A stretch of 64,000 nt of DNA from Aliivibrio fischeri (GTDB taxonomy: Bacteria; Pseudomonadota; Gammaproteobacteria; Enterobacterales; Vibrionaceae). The stretch is taken from positions 92,579-156,578 of the forward strand of contig NZ_WOBR01000014.1 in the NCBI RefSeq assembly GCF_009727955.1, read 5' to 3'. The notes beneath the pieces were generated by a model that worked only from the letters and a program-made list of their open reading frames with translations, was not told where the DNA came from and did not search any database. Positions 1 through 9,734 of this stretch are shown here, in pieces (the stretch's first letter is position 1; the number at the start of each line of letters is the position of its first letter). The position numbers and the translations under genes are program-made.

Positions 1-493
1 CTTGAGCCATCAGCTGCTCTAATGCATCATGACTTGAAGCGTGTAATAACGACATGCGCTCAGCAACCCACACGCCTATCTCAGCATCTTGTTTTGCTCG
101 ATCTAAACCATCATCAAGTAATGCGGCAACAACTGGATGACGCTCAACCATTTGAACTTTACAGCCAAGAGAAGCTAATACAAACGCATCTCGACCTAAA
201 CCCGCAGTTCCATCTAAAACAAGAGGAGTCGCTCCTTTATTTAAGCCAACCGCTTTCGCAATAGATTGTCCTTTGCCACCACCAAATTTACGACGATGAG
301 CCACTGCTCCCGATACTAGATCAACAAAAATAGCACCGAGCTTTGGTTCATCACGCTTACGTAATTCTAGCTGTTGCTCAGTTAACACTAACGCAAATAC
401 ATTATCTTCATCGTGCTCTAATCCCCAGCGAGCGGCAATGGCCTCTAACTCAGGTTGACGATTTGGATCTTCAGACAATAACGCTATTTGCAC
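1..493 (-). CDS. rsmJ: 16S rRNA (guanine1516-N2)-methyltransferase RsmJ, 3' end cut by window
   Basis: Reverse-strand frame open from 493 to the window edge (164 codons seen; family about 250). RsmJ is a SAM-dependent enzyme that methylates G1516 of 16S rRNA in the small subunit. The translated part contains [31 protein letters not shown] and the SAM motif [15 protein letters not shown], all typical of RsmJ (YhiQ). The start is GTG at 491-493, giving [10 protein letters not shown], which aligns with the start of the E. coli protein; a GGAG lies six bases upstream. It is divergent from asnC. Two forward ORFs over this stretch are antisense shadows. Family assignment is secure; only the C-terminus is missing. 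Confidence 0.93.
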   Translation of the reverse strand, partial: MQIALLSEDPNRQPELEAIAARWGLEHDEDNVFALVLTEQQLELRKRDEPKLGAIFVDLVSGAVAHRRKFGGGKGQSIAKAVGLNKGATPLVLDGTAGLGRDAFVLASLGCKVQMVERHPVVAALLDDGLDRAKQDAEIGVWVAERMSLLHASSHDALEQLMAQ

Positions 494-633
494 AGGGCAC
501 TCCAACAAGCTTAATAATTAGGAACAATCAGTGCCTATGGTAATGGATATTAATAAAAACGACTAGATAAAGTGCTCGCCGAATCTCTTATCTTAAGGTA
601 ATTTAAAGATTGACCACTATGTAAGGATGCATC

Positions 634-1095
634 ATGAACCAAACCAGCAAAATCGATGATCTCGACCGAGATATTTTACAAGCGTTAATGAATGATGCTC
701 GAACCCCTTATGCTGAACTTGCAAAACGCTTTGATGTAAGCCCTGCAACCATTCATGTTCGTATTGAGAAAATGAAAGCAGCTAAAATTATTGAAGGTAC
801 AGAGGTGGTCGTGAACCCGAAAACCTTGGGCTATGATGTATGCTGCTTTATTGGTATTAATCTATACGCTGCACGTGATTATCATTCAGCCTTAGCGAAA
901 CTCGATGCCTTGGAAGAAGTGGTTGAAGCCTATTACACTACCGGTGCTTACAACATTTTCGTAAAGCTGATGTGTAAAAGCATTGAAGAACTACAATATG
1001 TGTTAATTGATAAACTTCAGGCGATTGAAGAAGTGCAGTCGACAGAGACGCTGATCTCGCTGCAGAATCCGATCAGTCGTAATGTGAAGCCTTAA
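634..1095 (+). CDS. asnC: AsnC, Lrp/AsnC-family transcriptional regulator
   Basis: 153 residues, the family length. An N-terminal helix-turn-helix (about residues 8-55, including AELAKRFDVSPATIHVRIEKM) is followed by the RAM ligand-binding/oligomerisation domain. Similarity to E. coli AsnC runs end to end, including VEAYYTTGAYNIFVK and STETLISLQNPI. In E. coli AsnC senses asparagine and activates asnA; asnA is not adjacent here, where the divergent neighbour is rsmJ. AAGGA six bases before the ATG supports the start. The known family function is asparagine-responsive control; the target in this organism is inferred. Confidence 0.93.
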   Translation: MNQTSKIDDLDRDILQALMNDARTPYAELAKRFDVSPATIHVRIEKMKAAKIIEGTEVVVNPKTLGYDVCCFIGINLYAARDYHSALAKLDALEEVVEAYYTTGAYNIFVKLMCKSIEELQYVLIDKLQAIEEVQSTETLISLQNPISRNVKP

Positions 1096-1234
1096 GAGCA
1101 GGATTCAGATCGGTCGCAAGCTCCCTTAAAGGGTTCAGGGGTGATCGTTGTAATTACAGAAAAAAAGCAGAAAGTAGCAATACCTGAAACCTGCAAGCGA
1201 AGCGCTCTGAAACCTTGCTCTTAAAAACAAAAAA
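1096..1234. repeat. Degenerate copy of a dispersed intergenic repeat
   Basis: The gap after asnC carries words shared with the gppA-hemB and tatD-csrB gaps: CTGAAACC (reverse complement of GGTTTCAG) twice, GCGAAGCG and GCTCTTA; TCGTCCCT lies further on near 1330. Tandem heptamers as clean as those at 34.9 and 37.1 kb are not present, so this looks like a decayed member. No gene is seen. Confidence 0.5.
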
Positions 1235-1261
1235 ACCGCAGATGCATTCCACACCTACGGT
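1228..1261 (-). terminator. Rho-independent terminator of hemN
   Basis: On the reverse strand a stem ACCGTAGGTG / CATCTGCGGT (1235-1261) is followed by a run of T (1228-1234). It lies about 80 bases beyond the hemN stop codon. Confidence 0.8.
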
Positions 1262-1339
1262 TCTAAATTTTTAAACAAGTCGCAATGCTCTTACTCGCCC
1301 CTTAAGGACGAAGTCCACACTCGCTTTTCGTCCCTACAC

Positions 1340-2713
1340 TTAGATAACTCTCGAAAACTGCTGCTGACGAGCACGGTCACGTAAGTATTTATCAAAACAC
1401 ATACAGATATTGCGGATCAGAAGACGGCCACGAAGCTCAACATCAATACGACCTTCATGCATCGTCACTAACTCATCATTAATGAAAGTTTGCAGTAATT
1501 TAATGTCTTCAGCAAAGTACTTATCAAAGTCTAAATTAAATTCAGCTTCAATCGCTTTCGTATCTAAAGTGAAGTTACAGATAAGCTGTTTAATCACTTC
1601 ACGACGAATTAAATCATCATTATCTAAAGCCACACCACGCCATAAAGCATGACGTTGCTCATCAACTTGTGCGTAGTATTCCTTTAAATCTTTCTTATTC
1701 TGAGCGTAGCTATCACCAATCATTGAAATCGCTGATACACCCATACCTAATAAGTCACACTCGCCTTGAGTGGTATAACCTTGGAAATTACGGTGAAGAA
1801 CTCCTTCACGCTGCGCCACAGCCAATTCATCATCAGGTAAAGCAAAGTGATCCATACCGATGAATTGATAACCAGCACCTGTTAATGTTTCAATCGTCTC
1901 TTGAAGCATTACTAGCTTTTCAGCTGGCGCAGGTAGATCGGCATCTTTAATTTTACGTTGAGCAGCAAACAGAGTTGGCATGTGCGCATAGTTAAATACA
2001 GATAGGCGACCCGGTTCCATCTCTAGTACACGTTTGATCGTATTAGCTAGTGAATCAGCAGATTGCTTTGGTAAGCCGTAGATTAAATCCAAGTTCGTTG
2101 AACGGAAACCAAGATCTTTAGCACGTTGTACCATCTGAATAATGAAGTCTTCATCTTGGTCACGGTTAACCAACTGCTGTACTTCTTTATTGAAATCTTG
2201 AACACCAATGCTTAAACGATTGAACCCTTCATCACGTAAGTGATCCAGCATATCCAATTCGATTTCACGAGGGTCAACTTCAATACTGATTTCAGCGCCA
2301 TCTTCAAACTGGAATTCACCACGCAATAAGGTCATTAAACGAGTGAATTGAACTTTAGTTAGAAACGTTGGTGTACCGCCACCAAAGTGCAATTGCGTTA
2401 CTTTACGATCCGTAAATAGTGCCGCACGTTGGCGAATTTCAAGTTCTAGTGAATCAAGGTAAATATCCGCTTTATGGTGATGACGAGTAATTACCTTATT
2501 ACAACCACAGAAGTAACACAGTTTATGACAAAACGGGATGTGAATATAAAGAGAAAGTGGACGCTCAGGATACTGAGTACATGCCATATCAAATTCAGCA
2601 GGAGTATACGCTTCGTGGAACTCTAAAGCTGTTGGGTAAGAGGTGTAACGCGGACCTGAGTAGTTATACTTCTCAATGATCTCTTGGTCCCATACTATTT
2701 GTTGATTTGACAT
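1340..2713 (-). CDS. hemN: Oxygen-independent coproporphyrinogen III oxidase HemN
   Basis: 457 residues, matching E. coli HemN. This cytoplasmic radical-SAM enzyme converts coproporphyrinogen III to protoporphyrinogen IX without oxygen. The cluster cysteines are Cys62, Cys66 and Cys69 (PFCHKLCYFCGC, with Cys71 beside them); HFGGGTPT and VDPREI are further radical-SAM/HemN motifs. It is the last gene of a same-strand run (methyltransferase, yihI, DUF2489, hemN), with a 108-base gap before it that may hold its own promoter; I saw no clear FNR palindrome there. A strong terminator follows. It belongs to the same pathway as hemB and hemCDXY elsewhere in the window. Confidence 0.97.
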   Translation of the reverse strand: MSNQQIVWDQEIIEKYNYSGPRYTSYPTALEFHEAYTPAEFDMACTQYPERPLSLYIHIPFCHKLCYFCGCNKVITRHHHKADIYLDSLELEIRQRAALFTDRKVTQLHFGGGTPTFLTKVQFTRLMTLLRGEFQFEDGAEISIEVDPREIELDMLDHLRDEGFNRLSIGVQDFNKEVQQLVNRDQDEDFIIQMVQRAKDLGFRSTNLDLIYGLPKQSADSLANTIKRVLEMEPGRLSVFNYAHMPTLFAAQRKIKDADLPAPAEKLVMLQETIETLTGAGYQFIGMDHFALPDDELAVAQREGVLHRNFQGYTTQGECDLLGMGVSAISMIGDSYAQNKKDLKEYYAQVDEQRHALWRGVALDNDDLIRREVIKQLICNFTLDTKAIEAEFNLDFDKYFAEDIKLLQTFINDELVTMHEGRIDVELRGRLLIRNICMCFDKYLRDRARQQQFSRVI

Positions 2714-2821
2714 GACTTACTTCCATCTCTTTATATCTGCACTGACACGATTACCCTGCATCATAAAACATCTGCTTCATAAAGCCGATGACTTCAATGC
2801 AGTAGTAAATAGAAGTGTCGA

Positions 2822-3313
2822 TCAGATCATTTTAATATCAATATTTTGATTCAGTGGTTTAACGCGATCATGTAATTGTTGAATCTCTTCTTTAATCGCA
2901 TCTTGTAGGCGAGCTTCCGCTTTAGTTCGAACCAAGTTATCTTTCATTCGATCTTTTTTCGCGAGTTCTTGTCTTTCATCGCCACGCGCCATGTCTTTAA
3001 CAACATGGTATAACTCAGATAATGCTGGGTATTCTTTTTCTACATCAATACGATCATCTTCTTGTAGATAATCCATGATGCAGTACAAACGAATAGATAG
3101 CTCTGAGAAATCACATCGGTCTTGAAGACCGGCTTGGCAAAGTAATACCACATTCTCAAAAATATTGGCGTTACGTTTCTGTATCGCCAATTTTCTATGT
3201 TGTTCTTGCAGTTCTTTTTGCTTTTTTAACTTCATCAGTAAGCTGCCAGCATAACCGGCTAACGCAAGAATAATTGCACCACCAAGCAGTGCTAACAGGG
3301 TTACTGTAGACAT
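2822..3313 (-). CDS. DUF2489 family membrane-anchored protein
   Basis: 163 residues. One N-terminal membrane helix (about residues 5-27, LLALLGGAIILALAGYAGSL) precedes a charged, helical cytoplasmic domain, so a signal-anchored protein is predicted. It matches the gammaproteobacterial DUF2489 family, whose function is unknown to me. It starts two bases after the yihI stop, so the two genes are almost certainly cotranscribed; the same yihI-DUF2489-hemN order occurs in other vibrios as I recall. No catalytic motif is visible. Confidence 0.8.
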   Translation of the reverse strand: MSTVTLLALLGGAIILALAGYAGSLLMKLKKQKELQEQHRKLAIQKRNANIFENVVLLCQAGLQDRCDFSELSIRLYCIMDYLQEDDRIDVEKEYPALSELYHVVKDMARGDERQELAKKDRMKDNLVRTKAEARLQDAIKEEIQQLHDRVKPLNQNIDIKMI

Positions 3314-3315
3314 AA

Positions 3316-3861
3316 TTATTTAAAATCATCCATATTGAAGTCATCAAATTCCGCTAGAAGATCATCATCGCTTTTTGCTTTTCGCTCTGCGAATTCAGGG
3401 AATTCTTCAACTTCTTCTGGCTCTTCGTCATCTAATAGACCTAAACGACCCATTAGGTGTTCAATGCGAGCTAGTTTTTCATCTACGTATTTCTGTAGAC
3501 CAGTACCTAGATTCTCACCACTGTCTAGACGATCTAAAAGAACCATTAATTGCGCATCATTCTCTAACATTGCTAGTTCTTGCTCGTTAGTTAGACGGCG
3601 CTCTTGCTTAGTTGTTTTTTGTTTTGCTTCAACAACTAATTGAATTGGTTTTTTACTACCAATACGTGGATCTTTTTTCTGTGCATTACGACGAGCTTGC
3701 TCTGCGTTGCTTTCTGCATTACGCGCACCAGCTTTTAAACCTTTACGTTTTCTTTTACGCTTAAGTTCACGGCTTTCAACATCACGGTCTGTACGGTTAC
3801 GAGTAACAACAACTGGTTGACTCGACATTCCCGGCTTACGGGCTTTTTTAATACGGCTCAT
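3316..3861 (-). CDS. yihI: YihI, GTPase-activating protein for Der
   Basis: 181 residues. The N-terminus (MSRIKKARKPG and onward) is highly basic with an RKRKRKG patch, and the C-terminus is very acidic (DDEEPEEVEEFPEF, EFDDFNMDDF); this bipolar layout defines YihI. In E. coli YihI stimulates GTP hydrolysis by the ribosome-assembly GTPase Der and so limits 50S maturation. The start codon overlaps the stop of the upstream methyltransferase by one base (TAATG), showing translational coupling, and DUF2489 follows at once. Confidence 0.9.
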   Translation of the reverse strand: MSRIKKARKPGMSSQPVVVTRNRTDRDVESRELKRKRKRKGLKAGARNAESNAEQARRNAQKKDPRIGSKKPIQLVVEAKQKTTKQERRLTNEQELAMLENDAQLMVLLDRLDSGENLGTGLQKYVDEKLARIEHLMGRLGLLDDEEPEEVEEFPEFAERKAKSDDDLLAEFDDFNMDDFK

Positions 3862-4502
3862 TACTGGGTTTTCCTCAGTAAAATGACATCTTTTCCAACA
3901 AACTCCAGTTCAAGTTGATATTGCTTGGCAATAAACTCAAAGGTTTCAATGCTAAAAAAGCTGACATGGGTTAAATCATTTTTGTAATGCCAAGTGGCAA
4001 ACGCGCTTTCGTCCCTGGCTAGTTTCGTCATGATACCTAACCAACCTCCAGGTTTTACCAAGCTCAATAACAATTCCAGTTCGTTTTGAGGTTGATAAAA
4101 ATGCTCAACAGCTTCTGTACAACTGACGAAGTCATACTGCTTATTCAGCACGCTCTTATCTGGGGCGTAATAAATATCATAGAGTTCGACATGGTGACCG
4201 GCCTCTCTCATCATATGAGCAAGTAAAGGTCCAGGACCACACCCAAAGTCTAGTCCTTGTTGAGGTGTCTCACCAACACGTGACAACAAAGGCTCTGCAA
4301 ATCGTGATAAGAAGGTTCTATACCCTTCATCGTCAAGATTATTTTCATGGAGGTCATAGTGAGCTTTTTCGTTCTCTGCATCTAAACGGTCAGATTCATC
4401 CACATAAACAAGATGACATTGCTGACACCGATAGTATCGACGACGCTTATCTTGATGGAAATCATCAGCCTTAGAATGTTGACACAAAGGGCAAGATTGC
4501 AT
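3861..4502 (-). CDS. Class I SAM-dependent methyltransferase with N-terminal zinc-ribbon
   Basis: 213 residues. CPLCQ...CQQCHL near the N-terminus forms a CxxC-CxxC zinc ribbon; LDFGCGPGPLLAHMM is the SAM-binding motif I, and FVSCTEAVEHFY is motif II (methyltransferase type 11/23 fold). The substrate is not evident. The ATG at 4500-4502 (MQSCPLC) is preferred over an in-frame GTG at 4517 because GGAG lies nine bases before the ATG, while the GTG has its only AG-rich stretch too close. It is the first gene of the run into yihI, DUF2489 and perhaps hemN. Confidence 0.8.
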   Translation of the reverse strand: MQSCPLCQHSKADDFHQDKRRRYYRCQQCHLVYVDESDRLDAENEKAHYDLHENNLDDEGYRTFLSRFAEPLLSRVGETPQQGLDFGCGPGPLLAHMMREAGHHVELYDIYYAPDKSVLNKQYDFVSCTEAVEHFYQPQNELELLLSLVKPGGWLGIMTKLARDESAFATWHYKNDLTHVSFFSIETFEFIAKQYQLELEFVGKDVILLRKTQ

Positions 4503-4590
4503 GTGAACCCACTCCACTACCTGAAAATTCTAGGGCGGGAAGTATACCCGATACTGGTGCAAAGATAATCGTTTTAACCGATTTTTTAAT

Positions 4591-4613
4591 AAAAAAAACA
4601 GCTACGAGAGCTG
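4591..4613 (-). terminator. Terminator of the cytochrome c4 gene
   Basis: Reverse-strand hairpin CAGCT/AGCTG with a short loop (4599-4613), followed by eight T residues (4591-4598). It lies about 45 bases past the cytochrome stop. Confidence 0.75.
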
Positions 4614-4656
4614 CTTCTTTAAATTTAGACGTAACGATGATGCAAATTACATTAAA

Positions 4657-5274
4657 TTAATGCAGTCCACCCACATATTTCGATAACGTATCAATGTCTT
4701 CATCAGTGAGTTTTTTCGCAATATCACGCATCATTGCATTCATATCGTTTGCTCGATCTGCTGAACGGAATTTCTCCAGTTGTGCTTTCACATAATCAGC
4801 ATGTTGGCCGGAAATTTTAGGGAAACCAGATAGCGATGTGCCATTACCACGAGGACCATGACATGCAACACACGCAGTAATACCACGTTCCATATCACCA
4901 GCTAAATACAAAGCTTTACCTTCTGGAACCACCTCTTCTGGTGTTGTATTGTCAGCCATTGGTAACGAAGCAAAATAGGCTGATAAATCCATAATATCTT
5001 GCTCTGTTAATGGCATCGCCATACCACTCATAACTGGCTCTAGACGACCTTGCTTACCTTGAGTTTCCATTCCTAACTTAAATTCTTTAAGTTGCTTCTC
5101 AAGATAGCCGGCGTGCTGGCCCGCAATATTCGGGTATTGAGTCAGAGTACTATTACCTTCTTGACCATGACAAGCGGCACATGTTGCAGATTTTTGCTTC
5201 CCAGCTTCGATATCTCCTTGAGCCCATGTTGAGCAACTAGCTAGGAGAGTTAATATCAGCGCTAATTTTTTCAT
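4657..5274 (-). CDS. Di-heme cytochrome c4
   Basis: 205 residues with a signal peptide (MKKLALILTLLASCSTWA, cleavage after about residue 18) and two CxxCH heme sites: CAACH at 32-36 and CVACH at about 132-136. The two halves are related, each with GQHAGY/GQHADY and a distal methionine region (SGMAMPLT and MNAMMRDI), typical of periplasmic cytochrome c4, which carries electrons towards terminal oxidases. The frame is open further upstream to a TTG at 5307, but the ATG at 5274 gives a clean signal peptide and has GGA at the right distance. It is divergent from engB, as in many gammaproteobacteria. Confidence 0.93.
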   Translation of the reverse strand: MKKLALILTLLASCSTWAQGDIEAGKQKSATCAACHGQEGNSTLTQYPNIAGQHAGYLEKQLKEFKLGMETQGKQGRLEPVMSGMAMPLTEQDIMDLSAYFASLPMADNTTPEEVVPEGKALYLAGDMERGITACVACHGPRGNGTSLSGFPKISGQHADYVKAQLEKFRSADRANDMNAMMRDIAKKLTDEDIDTLSKYVGGLH

Positions 5275-5562
5275 GACATTCCATTTATTATTATCGTTCC
5301 TGCACAATGAGTTACTCTTTTTAACAAGATTTATTTACATTGTGTTGGATATTAAGCTTCCAGTACCGCTCTAAATTGGCTACAGCATGATACAATGAGC
5401 GGCCTTTACCGTTTTCATTCTAAGTTTGTCACTAAAAAGTTAATAATGACTAACTTGATGCGGTTATTTTACACATTTTCACAAAAAAGTAATCAGCTGA
5501 CTACAATAATCCAACTTGGATCATTATCTACAGCTTGGTTTTAGTCGAGACGGAGTTAACCA

Positions 5563-6210
5563 GTGAGCAAAACTATTCACTACCAAAAGACGCATTTCAT
5601 TACGAGTGCACCAGATATTCGCCATCTACCTGAAGATGAAGGTATCGAAGTTGCCTTCGCTGGCCGTTCTAATGCGGGTAAATCAAGCGCATTAAATCGC
5701 TTAACTAACCAGAAAAGCCTAGCAAAGACTTCTAAAACACCTGGTCGTACTCAGCTTATTAACTTATTTAAAGTTGAAGAAAACTGTCATATCGTTGATT
5801 TACCGGGATATGGCTTCGCTCAAGTACCACTTGAGATGAAAAAGAAATGGCAAAAATCGCTAGGTGAATACCTACAAAAACGCCAATGTTTACAAGGTTT
5901 GGTTGTGTTAATGGATATTCGTCATCCACTAAAAGACATCGACCAACAACTTGTTTTCTGGGCTGTAGACCAAAATATCCCAGTGCAAATCCTATTAACT
6001 AAAGCAGACAAGCTGAAAAGCGGTGCTCGTAAAGCACAAGTTCTTAAAGTTCGTGAAGCGGCGGTTGATTTTGGTGGCGAAGTTGAAGTTGATGCGTTTT
6101 CATCTTTAAAAGGCATTGGTGTTGATAAACTGCGCGCTAAATTAGATGAGTGGTTTGCACCTGCTTTTGAGCTAGATGATGAATTCATCGAAGATCTGGA
6201 TGCTGAATAA
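5563..6210 (+). CDS. engB: Ribosome-biogenesis GTPase EngB (YihA/YsxC)
   Basis: 215 residues, essential GTPase of 50S subunit assembly. G1 is GRSNAGKS (residues 34-41), G3 is DLPGYG (79-84) and G4 is TKAD. Similarity to E. coli YihA is end to end ([29 protein letters not shown]). Translation starts at GTG (5563) with GGAG seven to eight bases upstream. The C-terminus is acidic ([10 protein letters not shown]). It sits beside cytochrome c4 and across spf from polA, a conserved arrangement. Confidence 0.97.
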   Translation: MSKTIHYQKTHFITSAPDIRHLPEDEGIEVAFAGRSNAGKSSALNRLTNQKSLAKTSKTPGRTQLINLFKVEENCHIVDLPGYGFAQVPLEMKKKWQKSLGEYLQKRQCLQGLVVLMDIRHPLKDIDQQLVFWAVDQNIPVQILLTKADKLKSGARKAQVLKVREAAVDFGGEVEVDAFSSLKGIGVDKLRAKLDEWFAPAFELDDEFIEDLDAE

Positions 6211-6593
6211 CCCTATTTAGCATCATTGCCCCTCAGCTACTCAGTTTACAATGAGTTTGCAAAAGGCAAATAAAAACCCCACCTTAAGTAAGGTGGGGAA
6301 ATGGGAGAGATAAAGAGGTTGTTATTATTTTTCTTCCGCGCATCATGCTACAAATCCGCTACATATCCAACCCATCAACATCTATCTATTTTTAATTAAA
6401 TCAATAAGATTAAAAACCACTCAAAAAAATACACTCAGATTAAATCAAAACAAAATAATAAAATTAAAATCAAAGAGTTAAGATAATTAATGAAATAAAT
6501 TATCAATTCGATAACGTGTAATAAAAATTACATATTGTGGGAAACTTACAAGAAAGAAAAAACACAGATAAGATTTTTTGGAAGGCCAGAAAG
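6211..6593. other. Gene-free AT-rich gap between engB and spf, with an orphan terminator
   Basis: No ORF with coding character is seen. The engB-proximal side holds a reverse-strand terminator (6272-6298). The middle, 6380-6530, is extremely AT-rich and may carry a promoter. A second small RNA downstream of spf is possible here. Confidence 0.5.
6272..6298 (-). terminator. Strong reverse-strand terminator without an annotated gene
   Basis: CCCCACCTT and AAGGTGGGG form a nine-base-pair stem (6277-6298); the T-run occurs only on the reverse strand (6272-6276). It therefore does not serve engB, which is forward, and lies about 300 bases beyond the Spot 42 terminator, so it should end a separate reverse transcript. 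Confidence 0.75.
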
Positions 6594-6702
6594 AAAAAAC
6601 GCCCCAGTCAAAAAGGTTGACTGAGGCGGCTGAATTTAGCCAAATTCAATAACGTGAAACAAAAGGTCTGAAAGATAGAACATCTTTACCTCTGTACCCT
6701 AC
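6594..6702 (-). ncRNA. spf: Spot 42 small RNA
   Basis: The reverse strand from 6702 begins GTAGGGTACAGAGGTAAAGA, then carries TCTATCTTTCAGACCTTTT and ends in a GC-rich terminator hairpin (CCCCAGTC...GACTGAGG, 6602-6626) with a T-run. This matches E. coli Spot 42 almost throughout, and the position between engB and polA is the conserved one. About 109 nucleotides. Spot 42 is an Hfq-dependent regulator of carbon metabolism, repressed by cAMP-CRP in E. coli; control by CRP here is inferred. Confidence 0.96.
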
Positions 6703-6815
6703 GCAGATAAATGTACAACAAACGAACAGTTTTGAAAACCTTTATTTGTAATTTTTTTTCAGTTTCGTATCAAAAAACACAACAAATACCTGACAAACTT
6801 CACTTTATTTTAGGT

Positions 6816-6842
6816 AAAAAAAAGCCAACGCGTGCGCTGGCT
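6816..6842 (-). terminator. polA terminator
   Basis: AGCCAGCG/CGTTGGCT stem (6823-6842, one G-T wobble) with a T-run at 6816-6822 on the reverse strand, about 95 bases beyond the polA stop. Confidence 0.8.
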
Positions 6843-6935
6843 CATAGTTTTAATTTCAGTTGTAACTGAATTACAATTTAATCAGTAACGTAACTAACGG
6901 ATAAACACATTGATTCAAATTACTGTGACACAAGA

Positions 6936-9734
6936 TTAGTGCGCTTCATCCCAGTTATTACCAAAACCGGCTTCAGCAACCAGTGGAACATCAAGTTGAG
7001 CAGCTTGCTCCATTAGTTCTCTTACTTTAGTCGTCACTTCATCTAATGCGTCTTCTTTTACTTCAAAAACCAATTCATCGTGTACTTGCATTAAAAGATT
7101 CACACGATCTTTTCCTTCAGTTTCAACCCATTCATCAACCAAGATCATCGCTTTCTTAATAATATCGGCAGCAGTTCCTTGCATCGGGGCATTAATCGCA
7201 GCACGCTCTGCGGCTTTACGACGCATACCATTTCGAGCATTGATTTCTGGTAAATGCAGACGACGACCATATAACGTCTCAACATAACCTTGTTCAGTCG
7301 CTAATAAACGCGTCTCTTCCATGTACTGCATCACTCCTGGGTAACGTTCAAAATACACATTCATGTAATCTTGCGCTTCACCGCGAGGGATCCCTATTTG
7401 CTTAGCAAGACCAAACGCACTCATACCATAGATTAAACCAAAGTTAATCGCTTTAGCACGACGACGATCTTCTGAAGTCACTTCTTCAATAGATACGCCC
7501 TTCACTTCTGCTGCTGTTGCTGCGTGGATATCTTTACCTGCAGAGAAAGCCGCCAATAGCGCTTTATCTTGAGACAAATGAGCCATGATACGCAATTCAA
7601 TTTGAGAGTAATCGACTGCTAGAATTTTCCAACCATGAGGAGCAACAAACGCTTGGCGAATACGGCGGCCTTCTTCATTACGAATTGGAATATTCTGTAA
7701 GTTTGGATCGGTTGATGATAATCGACCTGTCGCTGTTACCGCTTGATGATAAGAGGTATGTACACGGCCTGTAGATGGATTAATCATCTTAGGAAGTTTA
7801 TCTGTATAGGTTGATTTTAGTTTCGCTAAGCCACGATACTCTAAAATCAATTTAGGCAATGGATAGTCAAGCGCCAACTCTTGCAGCACTTCTTCATTTG
7901 TCGATGCTGCTCCAGAAGGTGTCTTCTTAATTACTGGCAGTTCCATTTTCTCAAATAGAATAGTTTGAAGTTGTTTTGGTGAATTCATATTGAACTCTTC
8001 ACCAGCAACGTCAAATGCTGCTTTTTCTAACTCATCTAAACGCTGACCAATTTCAAGTGATTGTGCCGAAAGCAACATATCATCAATATAAACGCCTTTT
8101 CTCTCCATACGAGAAAGGACAGATACCAATGGTAATTCAATATCCGTAAATACTGATTTTAGTTTCTCATCGGATTCTAATTTCGCGTTCAATACATGGT
8201 GTAGACGCAATGTGATATCCGCATCTTCAGCGGCATAAGGTGCAGCTTGCTCTAAAGCGATTTGGTTAAAGGTTAATTGTTTTTTACCTTTACCTGCGAT
8301 TTCTTCAAATGAAATGGTGTTATGTTGGAGATAACGCAATGCCAAACTGTCCATATTGTGCTTACCAGCAACGCTGTTATACACATAAGACTCAAGCATT
8401 GTATCGAACTTAATGCCTTTCATTTCGATATCATAACGCGCTAAAACGCTCGCATCGTACTTTAAGTTTTGACCAACTTTTGATTTATTGTCATCTTCCA
8501 AATACGGCTTTAATTGCTCAAGTACCCAATCGCGATCTAATTGTTCCGGAGCATCAAGGTAATCATGTGCAACAGGAACATAAGCCGCTTCACCTTCTTC
8601 TACAGCAAATGATAAACCAATAAGATTAGCAACCATGTAATCTAAGCTATCAGTTTCAGTATCAAAAGCAGCAACATCAGCATTGTTTAGTTTATCTAGC
8701 CATACGCTAAACGCTTCTTTAGTTAAAATCGTTTCGTATTTTGAACGATCTACTTGAGCCGCTACAATCAGTTCTTCTTCTGTATCATCTTGTTTACTTG
8801 ATGTGGATACTTTGTTAGACGATGTTTCATGTGAAACGATCTTACCGTCACTTCCATCTAACATTTCAGTTAACCAACGTTTAAAGTTCATTTGGCCAAA
8901 CATTTGGATCAATTCATCGACGTTTGGTTCTTGTTTAACAAACTCTTCTGGTGTTTTATCGAGTTCAACATCTAGCTTAATCGTTGCTAATTCATAAGAA
9001 AGGTAAGCACCTTCTTTATTATCAATTAGTTTTTTAGCCATGGTTTTAGAGCCACGGAAACCAAGAGGAGCAATATCATCAAGATGTTCATACAAAGCAT
9101 CTAAGCCGCCAATACCTTGCAATAACGCTTTAGCGGTTTTATCGCCAACACCAGGAACGCCTGGAATGTTATCCACCTTATCACCCATTAATGCTAGGTA
9201 ATCAATAATCAGATCAGGGCCAATACCAAACTTCTCAACCACGCCTTCAGGATCCATGATCACATTAGTCATAGTATTAATAAGAGTGACATTTTCATCA
9301 ACCAACTGTGCCATATCCTTATCACCAGTACTGATAAGAACAGGGATCCCAGCTTTTGATGCTTGAGAAGCTAACGTACCGATTACATCATCCGCTTCTA
9401 CACCGGGAATAGAAACTAAAGGTAAGCCCATCGCTTTAATTAGCTTGTGTAATGGCTCAATCTGGCAACGCAGATCATCAGGCATTGGTGGGCGATTTGC
9501 TTTGTACTCTGGGTACATATCATTACGGAACGTTTTACCCTTTGCATCGAAGATAACCGCAATACGATCGGTTTCAAATTGCTTTAACAGACTACGAAGC
9601 ATGTTAATTACGCCATATACCGCACCTGTTGGTTGGCCATCACCATTAGTGAAGTTAGGTGCTGCATGATATGCGCGGAAAAGATAAGAAGAGCCGTCTA
9701 CTAAAATAAACGGATTATCAGGAATTCTTGCCAT
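6936..9734 (-). CDS. polA: DNA polymerase I
   Basis: 932 residues (E. coli 928). The N-terminal 5'-3' exonuclease (about 1-290) has [12 protein letters not shown] and GDKDMAQLV; the 3'-5' proofreading domain keeps its catalytic acidic residues ([10 protein letters not shown], about 365; KYDASVL); the palm carries [14 protein letters not shown] (about 705), [14 protein letters not shown] and [10 protein letters not shown] (about 885). It fills gaps in excision repair and replaces RNA primers. Flanked by spf downstream and the ryhB region upstream. A one-mismatch parS-like sequence lies inside the linker-coding part at 8823-8838. Confidence 0.98.
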   Translation of the reverse strand: MARIPDNPFILVDGSSYLFRAYHAAPNFTNGDGQPTGAVYGVINMLRSLLKQFETDRIAVIFDAKGKTFRNDMYPEYKANRPPMPDDLRCQIEPLHKLIKAMGLPLVSIPGVEADDVIGTLASQASKAGIPVLISTGDKDMAQLVDENVTLINTMTNVIMDPEGVVEKFGIGPDLIIDYLALMGDKVDNIPGVPGVGDKTAKALLQGIGGLDALYEHLDDIAPLGFRGSKTMAKKLIDNKEGAYLSYELATIKLDVELDKTPEEFVKQEPNVDELIQMFGQMNFKRWLTEMLDGSDGKIVSHETSSNKVSTSSKQDDTEEELIVAAQVDRSKYETILTKEAFSVWLDKLNNADVAAFDTETDSLDYMVANLIGLSFAVEEGEAAYVPVAHDYLDAPEQLDRDWVLEQLKPYLEDDNKSKVGQNLKYDASVLARYDIEMKGIKFDTMLESYVYNSVAGKHNMDSLALRYLQHNTISFEEIAGKGKKQLTFNQIALEQAAPYAAEDADITLRLHHVLNAKLESDEKLKSVFTDIELPLVSVLSRMERKGVYIDDMLLSAQSLEIGQRLDELEKAAFDVAGEEFNMNSPKQLQTILFEKMELPVIKKTPSGAASTNEEVLQELALDYPLPKLILEYRGLAKLKSTYTDKLPKMINPSTGRVHTSYHQAVTATGRLSSTDPNLQNIPIRNEEGRRIRQAFVAPHGWKILAVDYSQIELRIMAHLSQDKALLAAFSAGKDIHAATAAEVKGVSIEEVTSEDRRRAKAINFGLIYGMSAFGLAKQIGIPRGEAQDYMNVYFERYPGVMQYMEETRLLATEQGYVETLYGRRLHLPEINARNGMRRKAAERAAINAPMQGTAADIIKKAMILVDEWVETEGKDRVNLLMQVHDELVFEVKEDALDEVTTKVRELMEQAAQLDVPLVAEAGFGNNWDEAH
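8823..8838. other. Degenerate parS-like palindrome inside polA
   Basis: TGTTTCATGTGAAACG differs from the vibrio chromosome I parS pattern (NGTTNCACGTGAAACN) at one central base. It encodes part of VSHETS in the PolA exonuclease linker. It may be fortuitous or a weak ParB site; it lies over 40 kb from the clear parS cluster. Confidence 0.3.

Noticed and set aside
22..543. Two forward ORFs at the left edge (22-264 and 343-543)
   Set aside because: They are antisense to rsmJ, whose reverse frame encodes clear methyltransferase motifs.
3335..3643. Forward ORFs opposite yihI
   Set aside because: Antisense to the well-recognised YihI frame with its bipolar charge pattern.
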